Source: Cryptosporidium bovis
Lineage: Eukaryota > Apicomplexa > Conoidasida > Eucoccidiorida > Cryptosporidiidae
Reading direction: 5' to 3'
Length of the DNA: 64,000 bases
Assembly (NCBI GenBank): GCA_009768925.2
Contig: VHIT02000018.1
Location: 1-64,000, forward strand
In this document: positions 1-11,064 of the stretch, piece by piece
Numbering within the stretch: position 1 is the first letter of the stretch
Layout of the letters: the number at the start of each line of letters is the position of its first letter
Translations under genes and position numbers: made by a program
The notes under the pieces: model-generated
Told to the model about the DNA's origin: nothing
The model's database searches: none
What the model saw: only the letters and a program-made list of their open reading frames with translations

Positions 1-59
1 CTTTTTGATAATATTGAATTTATCATTGTCAACGCTGGTGTTTGATATAGAGTTTAGTT
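1..59. repeat. 59-bp exact direct repeat of 6343-6401
   Basis: The first 59 bases are identical to 6343-6401, which lie inside the coding region of the 2341-aa gene (about residues 229-248). The match ends at base 60 (a against g at 6402) and cannot be followed left of the window. It sits immediately beyond that gene's stop codon. It may be a real partial duplication of the gene or a misjoin at a contig end. Confidence 0.95.
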
Positions 60-60
60 A

Positions 61-3000
61 TTAAATATCATCTTCATTAAAAAGTGTATTTATACTTTCT
101 GTTCTTCTTTTTTTATTGGAACTTAACTTTTCTGTGCTAGTTATATTATAGTAGCTTGACTTACTCCTTATATTTTGGTTTGAGCTAGTAGTATTAAATA
201 TCGGGTTCATACCAACGAACTCAAATATTAAGTTGATCAAGTCCATTATTTCTAGTCTTGTATATTTTTCGTGTAGATTAATTGTGATTAGAAAATTCCG
301 ATTAAATAGAGTCAGGAACGCCTCTTCTAAAAGTGGTTTAAAATGAAAGGTATCGTTTATTAGAGAGAATGGGATTGAATTGAGTACAATGCTTCCAAAA
401 TGCTTTTCAAGTTGCTTTAAAACTGTATGAGATATATTATGAACATTCTTAATTACATACTCTGACTTTGACTCATTTATACTCTGAATTAAACATATGT
501 CATACTTATTGAATAGGAATACCAATCCAAAAGTATTGGAAAGAAATCTTCCATCAATTGGAAAGTTAAGTGAAATAACAAAATTTAACAATTCAAATAC
601 TTCAGAAAGACAATCTCTGATCACTTTTAGCGAAATATTAAATTGTCCATGCTGACAAACATCATTCCAATCGACAGATTTGAGAATACATATTTTTGAT
701 TCATTACCTTTCTTGTTTATTGACTTTATTCTATCTGAAATTTCATATTCAAATAAGTCAATAGTGGAGAGTTGTCTAACAGTTTTCATTTCATTAAAAA
801 TAATATCAATTAGTTGTTCGAATATTAAGTTGATACTTTCTAAGTAACAATAAGTAATTTCCATCAACTTTTTAGGAACATTAATATGAATATTTTTTAG
901 CTGTGAAGAGTAAACGCACAAGTAAATTCCCATGTAACCTCTCTCTAAATGATTTGGTGACAAATATTTGTTATTTACATATAATAATACATCTGAATTT
1001 GTAAATTCAACTTTTACAGAACTAATATTTGAATATATTTCGCCTTTTGAAACCAGTAATATAGAATTCAATATCTTTATAAACCTTAACCTTGAATTGA
1101 TATGTTTTCTATTTCTTCGAAGGTAAAGTCCATTATAATGATCATTCAATAATTTTGAATTATCAACTCCATAGAAAGGTAAGACTCTCTTGTTTGACAT
1201 AAATATTCTTTGATAGTACGATATTAATTCCAGTGAATTCTTTTTAAGTATGATAAAATTAATTAATGAAAAAAAAGGTTGTAATTGAATGACGTATGGT
1301 GATAAAGAAGCTTGAACTAACTTATTTTTTTTAATTATACTCTGGTTTGTATCTATATCATCGAAAATTAATTCACTTATAAATATATCTTTTGAAGTTT
1401 CATCAATGCAAGTAGCATCAATTGAATTGAAGCAAAGTGTCTCAAGAAGAGTGCTAATTAAGTACTCACTTAGTTGAAATCGATTTTTATTAATAATAAG
1501 TAATAGCGCAAATTGCTTAATTGATTGAAGATTAGAAAATGACCTATAGAAGTAATGCAAGTGATTTATTATATTATTATTTGAATTAGAAATCGATGAT
1601 TTTAGGAATGGAGTATTTTGACAAGAGTTGATTTTTCCAGAAAATGGATGATAAGATGGAAATTTGTTTAAGAAAATTTCATTAATAACCTTGTATATCA
1701 GAATTTCTCTTTTTTTATAAAAATTAATCAAGGGCATGTGCGAGTTTTCCGTCAAAAAAAGTTTAACACACGTAAGAAAGTCAGGAACTTCAGTAGAAAT
1801 GCCATTTAATGACAAGTAACATAACAGTAGTGATTCAATAGAAAGACTGTATGCAATAATAATTTCCCTTACTGTTAAATCCAATCTACAGTTATCCATA
1901 TTAGTACAGTGAAAGTATGAATATATCTGAATTTTTGCAAGCTTGAATCTACACTTTGATTCTAAATATGAGGGAATCCAAATAGCGTTGTTTATTTTTT
2001 CAAAGTATGCAAAGTTAATATTACACCATTCTACATTAATAGATGAAAGAAAAGGGAAAAAAATCATAAACATTTTCTTTCTAACTTTCAAGATACTTGC
2101 AATACAACTAAGCAAAAGTCGATCATTATAATACTTTACTTCCAGATTTTCTTTCATTTCAGTAGTTTCATACAATATGTAGTTTTTTAATAGTAAATAT
2201 TTAACATTCATATTTGAGTACACCCCTTTAATGTTAACCATCCTAATGCATAAATTGTCAAAATTAATAGCAAGCAACAGATCAATTTCTTTAATTGAAT
2301 ATTTCGAATCATTAGCTTTTATGTTAAATAAATTAGAGTAGTATATGTCCTCAATCTCAAGCAATAATACTACTTGTGAGATTATCATTTTTAATATACT
2401 CGAATATTGAGTATTAAACATTAGTTCTAATGAATCACGATCATCATATTCCGAAACCAATAATTTTAAAATATTAATACAAGTCGTAATTAATTTTATT
2501 TCAAAATAATCGATAAAAAACAAATTCATATTGAGCCATTTTAAATAAACAAATAATGTCCTCAAATTCTTTATAGAACTAGACGAACTACTTCCGTGAA
2601 AAATTGAACAGTGGTATGAATTTCCAAATTTTCCTGGGTACCATGAATTTGAATCACGGCATACATACATAGCTGGAATACATGAAATAAAGCAATTAGT
2701 TAGAAAACTTAATGGGTTATACTTTTTTTTCTTATTGTTAAAGTCACAGGTAATAATACTGTATAAATAATCCTCATTGGTAATATAATTACTGACTTTA
2801 CCATTTAGAGCATTTAAATACCCATCGTATTGTTTTTTACCCAACAGAAAATTGAAATCAAGATCATGTTGCATGAATTCATTTAAAAAGTATGCTAAGT
2901 AATACTTACAAAATAATATTGTTTCAAGTGATAATACAAATAATTTTTTTGAATGTGTCTCAAAAAAAATTAGTGGAATTACCATAGATTCATCTTCATA

Positions 3001-6000
3001 ATTCGAATCGATTTTTAATGTTGAGTTATCTAATTTTTCTATCTCTGTATATTCAAAGTTGGTTGGCAATGCAAATATATTGTCGTAAAAGTTTAGAATA
3101 GTATCTGAGATACAGCTATTAAATAACAGGGAAGACAAATCATTTTGATTTGCCAAATTAAGTGCGTTAAAACTTCCAGTGTACTCATTTTTATTTTCTG
3201 TGTAAAGATGTTCCATAAATGCAGGAAATATTATAGGAGAACTAACAATATTCCAAAAGAAATTTGACTCAATTGGTGAATTATCAACACTGAATTTCGA
3301 ATAAAAATAAAGTTCCTCAATTAGTTCAATAAATGAGGAGTAAAATGAGACCTTGCTATCGGAATATTGTTTCTCAGTTAACGAAGTACAACCAATCAAA
3401 AAGTCAAACACATTACAACATAGTGATAGAATCGGCGAGGTTGGGGTTAAAAATCCGAATATTTCATCATTTTCCTTTTCAATGTTAATTTCATTGGATA
3501 TGGAAAAATCAATCAGAGAATAAATATTAATAGAAGAATTTTCATAAATTGGTTCGGCTTTTAAGTCCAAATACACTTTTTTAATATTCGAAAACACATG
3601 TGATTGATTGTAAATCACTAACTTGTTAAATGGTTCTATTGGCAATGGACAAACTGGTATTCCATATATTAGCTGAAGAAGTATGCCAAAAAGTTCCAAG
3701 TATTCAGTTTCATGCTCAGGTAATACAAAAGTATCTTCGAATTTCAAGTTATACTTGTTTTTATTACTAATTATGAACTTGGAATGATCGAAATATTTGC
3801 CAAATCTTTTTTTTAATTGATTGCATTCCCTGAGCAGATTATTTATATTGCTTTTACAAGTGGTTTTAGTATATTCGTTTATGAATGAGTTAATTTCAAT
3901 GAACCAATCATTCATAGAACTTGAGAAGTGATAAATTAGTCCATATTTTATAAAAAAGAAAATCAGATGTTGTTTGACATTCGTCATTTTTAGAAGAAGA
4001 CTAATTGTTTTGTTAACTGATTCGCCATAAATTAAATGTTCATGTATTTTTATAGTTTTGTTATCAATAAATTTATAAAATGAACAATAATTTGATAGGA
4101 CATGTTTTAAAATAACAGTATGATCATTTATAGCTGAACATTTAATATCTTTGCCATCGTCTGTTTGCAACCCCAAAGCAAATTCTAAGTAGATCAAATA
4201 CCTAAATAAATTAATTATAATACTTGGCTCAATAATAGATGTAGTAAGTTGGTAAAAGTCAAATATGGTCAGTAAAAATACCATTAAACAACGAATTAAA
4301 AGTATATTTGTTTTGTTATTTGTCAAGTGAAAAATGAAAAGACCATGTATTCTTGAAATAATTAAAATTATAATATTTAGAAGTTTTTCATTGATATTTA
4401 TGGTAAGATTAGATGTAATGATTTCAGTCTTGTTTCTTGCAATGGTTGAGAAAAAGTATGAAAACTTGTTTATTATAGAGATTAGAATAGTTGAATTTGA
4501 GAGCATTTCATTTGATTCTTTCCCCAATACTTCAAATATTGCATCATTAATAATTTCAAACCTTTCAAAAAGATAAAAATTAGGTATTCTATCATTAGAA
4601 AACCTTAAATTTAAACCGAAATATGCTTCGAAGAAAGAATTCACATTATGCAAAAACAAATTGTAAGAAATTCCAAAGCCTATTTCATTAGATGAGTCCA
4701 TTCTCAAACTCAATTGGTATTCTAAAGTAGATATTTCAAGGTATCTTAAACATTTGTCGGCTGAATCACTTAATTCTAGCTTAGAGTTATCTATATTTAG
4801 GATTAAATTCCAAGTGATCATTTTTTCAAAAATATGGACAAGATTCCTATTTGAAAATAGCAAATTAGAAATGGAAGAATTTTCATTCTTCTCATAACTA
4901 TTTTGTTTATATGTATCTGAACAATTGATTGCAATGTTGATTATTCCTAGATATTCTTTTAAATTGAATATAACTCCCTCAAAAATAATATAAAAAAATT
5001 CTTTGTAATAAAATTTTATATGTCTTATTTTTGCCAAAATAAACAGGATATATAATATTTTTGTTGGAAAAAGATCTTCTGAGTATAAAAAATTAAAATT
5101 CTCTCTATAGATTGCGAACAAATCTAAAATCAACTCAAAGTCACGCTCAATAATTCGTGAAAGTAATTTAATATTGTTATCAAAAGAGTAATTTAGCATA
5201 TTGGATAATACAATATGAAAAGAAACCAGAGCTTTCAGAAGGGAGTGGAAAAATGATAATATTCTCACATCACTTTTTACACAAAACCCTAAAATTTTAT
5301 ATGCAAAGTATCCCCATTGATTGTGATTATTTGTAGGTAATGCAAAAAATACATCAGGATTTCCATTACATTCAGAATTTTTTTTAGCAGTTGTACAATT
5401 GTCCATCTTATTAAAGACCAAATATCTTATTAAGCAAGTACAATATAAATGCAAATGTTTTATATGTGTAAAGAGTATATTAATCACTTTTTCTAACATT
5501 TCAGTATTATTGGTATTATAATCTTTAGTGAACCTATTTACTAATAAATTCAAATTCAACAAATAGTCACTAACTTTTAGCAGTACCTCACCAATGTTCA
5601 CTATATTGATATTAATTTTAAAGTTTTTTGCAATTGAAGATAATTCTAAAACGAGCAATTTTGAATTCAGTGATAACTCACTTAAACTAGAGAAAAAATT
5701 TGGAAGTAAATCAATTAACTTTGAATTATTAGTTTTAGTTAGACTTAATTTAGAAACCTCTTTAGCTATCAACTCGTCAAATTGTTCAGTTGATGGCAAG
5801 TTGCTTATTAAATTTAGGCTGAAAAAATCATCGCATTTCATTTCATCCTTTCCCAAAATACTAAGTATTAAGTTGTAACAATAAAAAGGTATCATTTGTA
5901 TCCATGTTCTATATTGTTTATCTTTAAAATTGGGTGTTCCAACGTGACTATCTACAACATTAATTATAATAAGTGATAGATCTAGTTCTAAATTTTCATG

Positions 6001-7086
6001 TCCATGTTTTTTACCATATGTTAATAAATTCATTGTTTCACCAACACTTTTATTTCTTTTCCTTTTGTCACTTGTCATCTTATTATCGCTATGTGTAGTA
6101 CTCAACACTGAAGGAATTAATTCAAATATATTTTCAAATTGTTCCGAGTTTAAGCTTGTGTGTATTGACAAATTGTTACAAATAGTGTACATTACATCTA
6201 AAATATCGTATTTATCCTCATTTGTAGTAGTTTCATCTGATTCTTTGTGATTCAGAAGTTGCTTATGTGTCAAATCTGTGGGTTGAAACTGGATGTGGCA
6301 AATACATTTATCTTTCCTATGAAACAATCTGAAAATAGTTACCTTTTTGATAATATTGAATTTATCATTGTCAACGCTGGTGTTTGATATAGAGTTTAGT
6401 TGTAAGTTTGAAATGTAAAGCTCTTCAAAAATGGTAAACAAATTATCAATACGTTTGTCAAAAATATTTTCATCAAATAAAAATGAATTTAAGATTTTCA
6501 GTTTAACATCTTTCATAAAGTTTTCCCTCTTTAATTCGTTTATCCCATGACAAAATTTCATTGAAACATCATTATCTGTTCTATAAATTTCCCATTTCCT
6601 TAGAAATTCAAAAATATGTGAAAAAGATTTTCTTAGTTTACGGCGTTCATTTTCTGAATCACTATAGATTAATTTTTCAATATGTACACACAATTCCAAG
6701 AAATCACCTTGAAAAATAAGAATTTTACAGAGCAATCCAGTTAAGGCGTACCTATCTAAATCTGTATTTAACGAACACTCACCACTCTCTAAGATCCAAA
6801 TAAGAGCCTCTAAACAGAACCTAGATGATTTCAGAATTTCGGAAAATTGCCATGAAACACTATACAAAAAATGTTTGTCAATACTCTCAAGACTCGATTG
6901 AGAAAAGGATTTAATTATGTTGTGAAATTTATTTATTATTTTAATTCCTGATCCAATTACATTTTTGCAGGTAGTTTCAATCTCACCTCCAAAACTAGTA
7001 GTTTCATTACACAAGCTCTTAAGCTTCCCAGTTTCTATATTATGAAATTTTAGAAGATCAAAATTGTTCAGTTTATTTAGATCCAT
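61..7086 (-). CDS. Giant orphan protein, 2341 aa, predicted helical
   Basis: One uninterrupted frame from ATG (7084-7086) to TAA (61-63). I do not recognise the family. The protein is rich in Leu, Ile, Asn, Ser and Phe with many short hydrophobic helical stretches, as in a large alpha-solenoid scaffold. It has no signal peptide and no clear catalytic motif. A basic patch (KRKRNKS, near residue 340) and a basic C-terminal tail (SSNKKRRTES) look like nuclear localisation signals. Its size, helical character and basic patches would fit a nucleolar ribosome-assembly scaffold of the Urb1/Npa1 type, but I see no diagnostic motif and offer that only as an idea. Residues about 229-248 are duplicated at 1-59. 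It is transcribed away from the secreted-protein gene at 7437. Confidence 0.85.
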   Translation of the reverse strand: MDLNKLNNFDLLKFHNIETGKLKSLCNETTSFGGEIETTCKNVIGSGIKIINKFHNIIKSFSQSSLESIDKHFLYSVSWQFSEILKSSRFCLEALIWILESGECSLNTDLDRYALTGLLCKILIFQGDFLELCVHIEKLIYSDSENERRKLRKSFSHIFEFLRKWEIYRTDNDVSMKFCHGINELKRENFMKDVKLKILNSFLFDENIFDKRIDNLFTIFEELYISNLQLNSISNTSVDNDKFNIIKKVTIFRLFHRKDKCICHIQFQPTDLTHKQLLNHKESDETTTNEDKYDILDVMYTICNNLSIHTSLNSEQFENIFELIPSVLSTTHSDNKMTSDKRKRNKSVGETMNLLTYGKKHGHENLELDLSLIIINVVDSHVGTPNFKDKQYRTWIQMIPFYCYNLILSILGKDEMKCDDFFSLNLISNLPSTEQFDELIAKEVSKLSLTKTNNSKLIDLLPNFFSSLSELSLNSKLLVLELSSIAKNFKININIVNIGEVLLKVSDYLLNLNLLVNRFTKDYNTNNTEMLEKVINILFTHIKHLHLYCTCLIRYLVFNKMDNCTTAKKNSECNGNPDVFFALPTNNHNQWGYFAYKILGFCVKSDVRILSFFHSLLKALVSFHIVLSNMLNYSFDNNIKLLSRIIERDFELILDLFAIYRENFNFLYSEDLFPTKILYILFILAKIRHIKFYYKEFFYIIFEGVIFNLKEYLGIINIAINCSDTYKQNSYEKNENSSISNLLFSNRNLVHIFEKMITWNLILNIDNSKLELSDSADKCLRYLEISTLEYQLSLRMDSSNEIGFGISYNLFLHNVNSFFEAYFGLNLRFSNDRIPNFYLFERFEIINDAIFEVLGKESNEMLSNSTILISIINKFSYFFSTIARNKTEIITSNLTININEKLLNIIILIISRIHGLFIFHLTNNKTNILLIRCLMVFLLTIFDFYQLTTSIIEPSIIINLFRYLIYLEFALGLQTDDGKDIKCSAINDHTVILKHVLSNYCSFYKFIDNKTIKIHEHLIYGESVNKTISLLLKMTNVKQHLIFFFIKYGLIYHFSSSMNDWFIEINSFINEYTKTTCKSNINNLLRECNQLKKRFGKYFDHSKFIISNKNKYNLKFEDTFVLPEHETEYLELFGILLQLIYGIPVCPLPIEPFNKLVIYNQSHVFSNIKKVYLDLKAEPIYENSSINIYSLIDFSISNEINIEKENDEIFGFLTPTSPILSLCCNVFDFLIGCTSLTEKQYSDSKVSFYSSFIELIEELYFYSKFSVDNSPIESNFFWNIVSSPIIFPAFMEHLYTENKNEYTGSFNALNLANQNDLSSLLFNSCISDTILNFYDNIFALPTNFEYTEIEKLDNSTLKIDSNYEDESMVIPLIFFETHSKKLFVLSLETILFCKYYLAYFLNEFMQHDLDFNFLLGKKQYDGYLNALNGKVSNYITNEDYLYSIITCDFNNKKKKYNPLSFLTNCFISCIPAMYVCRDSNSWYPGKFGNSYHCSIFHGSSSSSSIKNLRTLFVYLKWLNMNLFFIDYFEIKLITTCINILKLLVSEYDDRDSLELMFNTQYSSILKMIISQVVLLLEIEDIYYSNLFNIKANDSKYSIKEIDLLLAINFDNLCIRMVNIKGVYSNMNVKYLLLKNYILYETTEMKENLEVKYYNDRLLLSCIASILKVRKKMFMIFFPFLSSINVEWCNINFAYFEKINNAIWIPSYLESKCRFKLAKIQIYSYFHCTNMDNCRLDLTVREIIIAYSLSIESLLLCYLSLNGISTEVPDFLTCVKLFLTENSHMPLINFYKKREILIYKVINEIFLNKFPSYHPFSGKINSCQNTPFLKSSISNSNNNIINHLHYFYRSFSNLQSIKQFALLLIINKNRFQLSEYLISTLLETLCFNSIDATCIDETSKDIFISELIFDDIDTNQSIIKKNKLVQASLSPYVIQLQPFFSLINFIILKKNSLELISYYQRIFMSNKRVLPFYGVDNSKLLNDHYNGLYLRRNRKHINSRLRFIKILNSILLVSKGEIYSNISSVKVEFTNSDVLLYVNNKYLSPNHLERGYMGIYLCVYSSQLKNIHINVPKKLMEITYCYLESINLIFEQLIDIIFNEMKTVRQLSTIDLFEYEISDRIKSINKKGNESKICILKSVDWNDVCQHGQFNISLKVIRDCLSEVFELLNFVISLNFPIDGRFLSNTFGLVFLFNKYDICLIQSINESKSEYVIKNVHNISHTVLKQLEKHFGSIVLNSIPFSLINDTFHFKPLLEEAFLTLFNRNFLITINLHEKYTRLEIMDLINLIFEFVGMNPIFNTTSSNQNIRSKSSYYNITSTEKLSSNKKRRTESINTLFNEDDI

Positions 7087-7436
7087 GAATTAATATTGAA
7101 ATAACTCAGAAATCTTAACAAATGAATTTTTTTTGTCCAACGATATATGTTTATATTTTTAAGGCAATGCTATCTTAGAAAGCACGTTTCATCTAAGTTG
7201 TCAATTTATTGAACTTCGTACTAAATCAATAAAGACTGATCTTCTTATTATATTTTTTATATTAACTTTGATTTCAGCTTCTCAAAGGAAGTAAAAGTTA
7301 TTTTGAAAAAATTAATCGTTAATTTATTTCATAGAACTTTTTTTCATTTTTTTCTTTATTAACATATTAGTAACTATTTAGCGCAAAATACTTGACTAAT
7401 AAGTAAATAACATTTCTGAAATTAGAAAACAATACA
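7087..7436. promoter_or_regulatory. Divergent intergenic region, 350 bp
   Basis: Spacer between two divergently transcribed genes, so it should hold both promoters. It is A+T-rich with long T runs. The one recognisable element is GCGCAAAA at 7381-7388, an E2F-like half-site 49 bp before the ATG at 7437. I see no RNA gene or repeat here. Confidence 0.5.
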
Positions 7437-8027
7437 ATGATTATTTTATTTTTTTTTTTTTTCCTCCTGAATGGTCATATTTGTTTACCGGAACAAGAAA
7501 TTGAATCAACCGATGGTATTGACCCAGATTTGTTTGACAATTCCTTTTCAAAAAAAGAGCAAGAACTTAAAATGTCGGTTTGTCTCGGATTAACACAGAG
7601 TGATTTTGTGAAAGAGCGGATTGTTTACCAAAGAATGGCTGAATCGATTAAAAAAGATAATAAAATACACTTTAACGATGCACTAAAATCGTTATTTCAT
7701 CAAAGATTGGTTACCTGCTACTTCAATTCTAAAATACAGGACGTCAATTCCTTTTTGAACGGGAGCATTACCGAAAATGATTTAACGCGAATCTTTAGTG
7801 TAAATAATGAAATTCCAAACAAATTTTCCAAAAAACAGTTGAGTATGCTCGAAAAAGTAATTGCGTCAAATTTTGATAGATTCAAGGAAGAACCAAACAA
7901 AACATCTTCATTAGTTAAACTATTTACTCTTATATTTATTGTTTCGACTATTGGAATTTCATTCTATTTTGCACTAAATAAATTAAAGTTAGAAACAACT
8001 AAAAGAAAGCATAGGAAAAAAAAATAG
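7437..8027 (+). CDS. Predicted secreted/type I membrane protein, 196 aa
   Basis: The frame starts at ATG 7437 and ends at TAG 8025-8027. Residues 1-17 are strongly hydrophobic (MIILFFFFFLLNGHICL), a good signal peptide. A second hydrophobic span of about 20 residues (about 163-184, core FTLIFIVSTIGISFYFAL) followed by a very basic tail (TKRKHRKKK) predicts a type I membrane protein with a short cytosolic tail. The ectodomain is charged, has two Cys (SVCLG and VTCYF) and no family motif I know. The downstream neighbour, also predicted secreted, ends only 19 bp away on the other strand. Function unknown; a lineage-specific surface or secretory-organelle protein is an inference. Confidence 0.8.
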   Translation: MIILFFFFFLLNGHICLPEQEIESTDGIDPDLFDNSFSKKEQELKMSVCLGLTQSDFVKERIVYQRMAESIKKDNKIHFNDALKSLFHQRLVTCYFNSKIQDVNSFLNGSITENDLTRIFSVNNEIPNKFSKKQLSMLEKVIASNFDRFKEEPNKTSSLVKLFTLIFIVSTIGISFYFALNKLKLETTKRKHRKKK

Positions 8028-8046
8028 ATATTTTCAATTTAATTTT

Positions 8047-11000
8047 TCAATGCCATTTTATCGACTCCGACTCGTTATATGTCTGGATATCTGTAAAAAT
8101 CATCTTCCAATTATTGTTCTTTCTTATTTGTTCTCCTTTTTTAAGTAAAATATTTGAATTATATTCAATGTATTTATTCTCTACATTATTCCTTACTACA
8201 AATGCAATAGGATCTATTGATTCATACAACTCCTTATACTCTGAACTTGCATTTTTTATATAACTTTGTGTTATATTTAAAATAGGGATGAACCAAGGAT
8301 AACTGTTTTCGATTACTATTGTGGACTCTCTTGTTTTAACTCCAAAAAACCTGTTAATGCAATCCATTTTTTCGCATATATATTCACAACTATGAATCCT
8401 AATATTCCCTGAATTTTCAGAAACAAACAATGGGTATTTCGAATCAACATTAAAATTTGTGTTAGTATCATTTATATAAATTATACTTAGAACCTGTACA
8501 TTTATTCTTGATGAGTCTTGAGATACAAGTTTATACCCAGCGTTTAGCTTCACATTATTTCCGAATAATACTCCACCATCATCGACAAGAACATCACAAA
8601 ACAATTCTGTATTTTCGGAAAAAAAAATTGAAAATTCATCTATCATTAAACCCTCTTTAATTTCAATCAAATATCCTTTTGAAATTAATAAATATGAATG
8701 CCCTTTTAAAATCAATGCACCATCTATTATTATCTTTGATTCTTTCTTAGGTAAAAATTCATTCACTGATGTTTTAACTTTCGAATTCGTTGTGACTATC
8801 ATATTTTTAATGTAAATATCTCCTTTATCTACTAACAAATCTGAAAATGCTTCCAATGAAGCGTTCCCATTTATGTAAACACTATAGGAATCTGGTATTC
8901 CTTCACTGGTTGAAAAATTAAAGTCCATACTCCCGAAGGTTAAACCAACGACCCTAAATGCTGATTTAGTAAAAATTTTAACATTTCCGTCTTTTATAAA
9001 TAATCTCTTTTGAATTTCTATGTAACTTTTATTCAATAAAGACAAACTTCCAGAACCAATTGTTGTGCCACCATTAATAAAAAAAATACTGTCTGAAAGA
9101 AAAAGGCTTTGTTTTTCCTTTGTAATTCCATCAAAATAATTTCCTGTATTAATTATGAAATCACCATTTCGAATGTATGCTTTTGACCTTGTACAAATTA
9201 CACCCTTTTCAACGAACAGTCCTCCACTAAAAAAGACTTCTCCACCAATAATATCTAGAAACCCACTTATATTCATATCAAGGTTGAAATTAAATAAACT
9301 ACTAGAATTTGAAACTAAGATGGAACCTAGTACGCAATTTGAGTTTTTATTACAGATTAGTTCTCTGTCTTCTTTATTATCAATAATATCATTTGATCCA
9401 GAGGAAATATACACAATTGAGCCATCATTCACAACTAAATTCCCCATTGAGAAAAAAAAACCTGACGTAAGTTCTGATCCCTGACTAACCTCAATACTAC
9501 CATTTATAAATAGATAATCTCTCACGTATAATGTTGAAGATGATAGTACCTGAAAATATCCAAATAATTCGCCAAATATCTTATTTTCAAATTCACTATT
9601 AACCAATAAATCTGAATTACGAATTTTTTGTTCTTTTTCTAACAAAATTTGTGGATCTACGAATAAATTGTTAGTTACAAGTTTTCCCACATTTAATCTC
9701 GATGAATCCCTTATTAATCCAAAGAAAAATACTAGCCTGTCATTAATAAAGGCTGACGAGGCCGTGTGTAGTAGAAAAACAGTCATCACAGTTGCACTGC
9801 CTCTCTTGATATTTAATTTGGAAGATCTGATAATTGATAGTCGGCTAGTTATTAGAGATGAGTTAAACATATAGAGAAAACCTGAATCTCTTATGTGTAC
9901 TCCTAGTCCAGCTGTTGTATTTGTCTTTATGTCCCCACATGTGCTATACAAAACTCCACCGTCGGCAACAGATATTTCCCCTGCAGAAACATCGCCTCTT
10001 ACCCATAGTTTTGAATTATTTCCAATGTAAATTTTTTTTCCGGAGTACAAATAACCGAATTTATATTCGTTTGAGTCAAAGTTAAGGTTTTTTTCAAAAT
10101 ATTGATTCATTGTGCCATTTAAAATGTTGCATGTACTTGATTTGTTCATAAGTCTTAATCTGGTGATTGTAAATGGAGTCCACTTATTCGATTCGTTTGT
10201 ACTCTGTTGTAACTCAAAAAACAAATGTAGAACTCCAATGAAGAAATTCGAGGAAAGATCAATCTGTAGGTCTGAAACATAAGCATTTTTTCCAACTGTT
10301 AATGTACCAACTATATACAAATTAGAAAATGGAACTATTAATGACCCCCCAACTATTAATCCATTTCTGATAATACACCTCTTCGTTGAGTGTTCGGACC
10401 GTTTCTTATCTGAAGTATTGAGTATTTCTGTTGCATCAAATGATGTTAACACATTTAGCTGTCCATTCAAAACTGTCAAGTCATCACAAATAGTGGTGTC
10501 ACCATCGATTACTATCGAGATACAATTTGGATCATCAAAAATCAAGTCCTCGTTTTCATATCTCAATATTATATCTCCCGAATCATAGAAAGAGGTTTCA
10601 TATTTTCGAATACTTTCAACTTTTGAGGGAAATTGATCCATATCGCAATAAATATTTTCGATTTCATTTATAAGTCCTCTATCTTTTTTCTTTTCGCAAT
10701 GTTTTTTTTTAATTGAAGAAGTTGTTGGGCAAACAAATCCTATTTTTCTTATTTGTTGGCTTAGATTATCAAATAAATAGTCAATCCTACTTGTGTCCGT
10801 GTGATCGAAAAACTCATTTCTTTGTTTTAATTCATAAAAATTATTGATATACCTTGAATAATCGTTTTCAAGCTTGTTTTTTATTTTATTATCAGTTGAA
10901 TCTTGTAAATGAGAATTAAACGATTTTTCAGATTCTTTCAAAATACTCCCTATATCACCATCAACCATCCATTGCACTGAATAAACCCCAATAAATAGAT

Positions 11001-11064
11001 ATTTACATGAGATAAAAAATATTGAAATTATTCTCAGTATTAAAACTACGTATGTTCGTAGCAT
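8047..11064 (-). CDS. Large secreted protein with beta-helix-like ectodomain, ~1005 aa
   Basis: The open frame extends to 11154 only through a TTG. The first ATG is at 11062-11064, giving about 1005 aa with a hydrophobic N-terminus (LRTYVVLILRIISIFFISC) that looks like a signal peptide or anchor. Most of the protein is a run of short beta-strand-like units with recurring patterns such as GSLIV, GTLTVG, GDIYI and GNLVVNDGS, each turning at G, N, D or S. This resembles the imperfect coils of right-handed parallel beta-helix proteins (pectate-lyase-like, adhesin or autotransporter passenger type). It has N-glycosylation sequons but no catalytic motif I can name. There is no obvious C-terminal membrane segment. 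Function unknown; an extracellular adhesin or matrix protein is an inference. Confidence 0.8.
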   Translation of the reverse strand: MLRTYVVLILRIISIFFISCKYLFIGVYSVQWMVDGDIGSILKESEKSFNSHLQDSTDNKIKNKLENDYSRYINNFYELKQRNEFFDHTDTSRIDYLFDNLSQQIRKIGFVCPTTSSIKKKHCEKKKDRGLINEIENIYCDMDQFPSKVESIRKYETSFYDSGDIILRYENEDLIFDDPNCISIVIDGDTTICDDLTVLNGQLNVLTSFDATEILNTSDKKRSEHSTKRCIIRNGLIVGGSLIVPFSNLYIVGTLTVGKNAYVSDLQIDLSSNFFIGVLHLFFELQQSTNESNKWTPFTITRLRLMNKSSTCNILNGTMNQYFEKNLNFDSNEYKFGYLYSGKKIYIGNNSKLWVRGDVSAGEISVADGGVLYSTCGDIKTNTTAGLGVHIRDSGFLYMFNSSLITSRLSIIRSSKLNIKRGSATVMTVFLLHTASSAFINDRLVFFFGLIRDSSRLNVGKLVTNNLFVDPQILLEKEQKIRNSDLLVNSEFENKIFGELFGYFQVLSSSTLYVRDYLFINGSIEVSQGSELTSGFFFSMGNLVVNDGSIVYISSGSNDIIDNKEDRELICNKNSNCVLGSILVSNSSSLFNFNLDMNISGFLDIIGGEVFFSGGLFVEKGVICTRSKAYIRNGDFIINTGNYFDGITKEKQSLFLSDSIFFINGGTTIGSGSLSLLNKSYIEIQKRLFIKDGNVKIFTKSAFRVVGLTFGSMDFNFSTSEGIPDSYSVYINGNASLEAFSDLLVDKGDIYIKNMIVTTNSKVKTSVNEFLPKKESKIIIDGALILKGHSYLLISKGYLIEIKEGLMIDEFSIFFSENTELFCDVLVDDGGVLFGNNVKLNAGYKLVSQDSSRINVQVLSIIYINDTNTNFNVDSKYPLFVSENSGNIRIHSCEYICEKMDCINRFFGVKTRESTIVIENSYPWFIPILNITQSYIKNASSEYKELYESIDPIAFVVRNNVENKYIEYNSNILLKKGEQIRKNNNWKMIFTDIQTYNESESIKWH

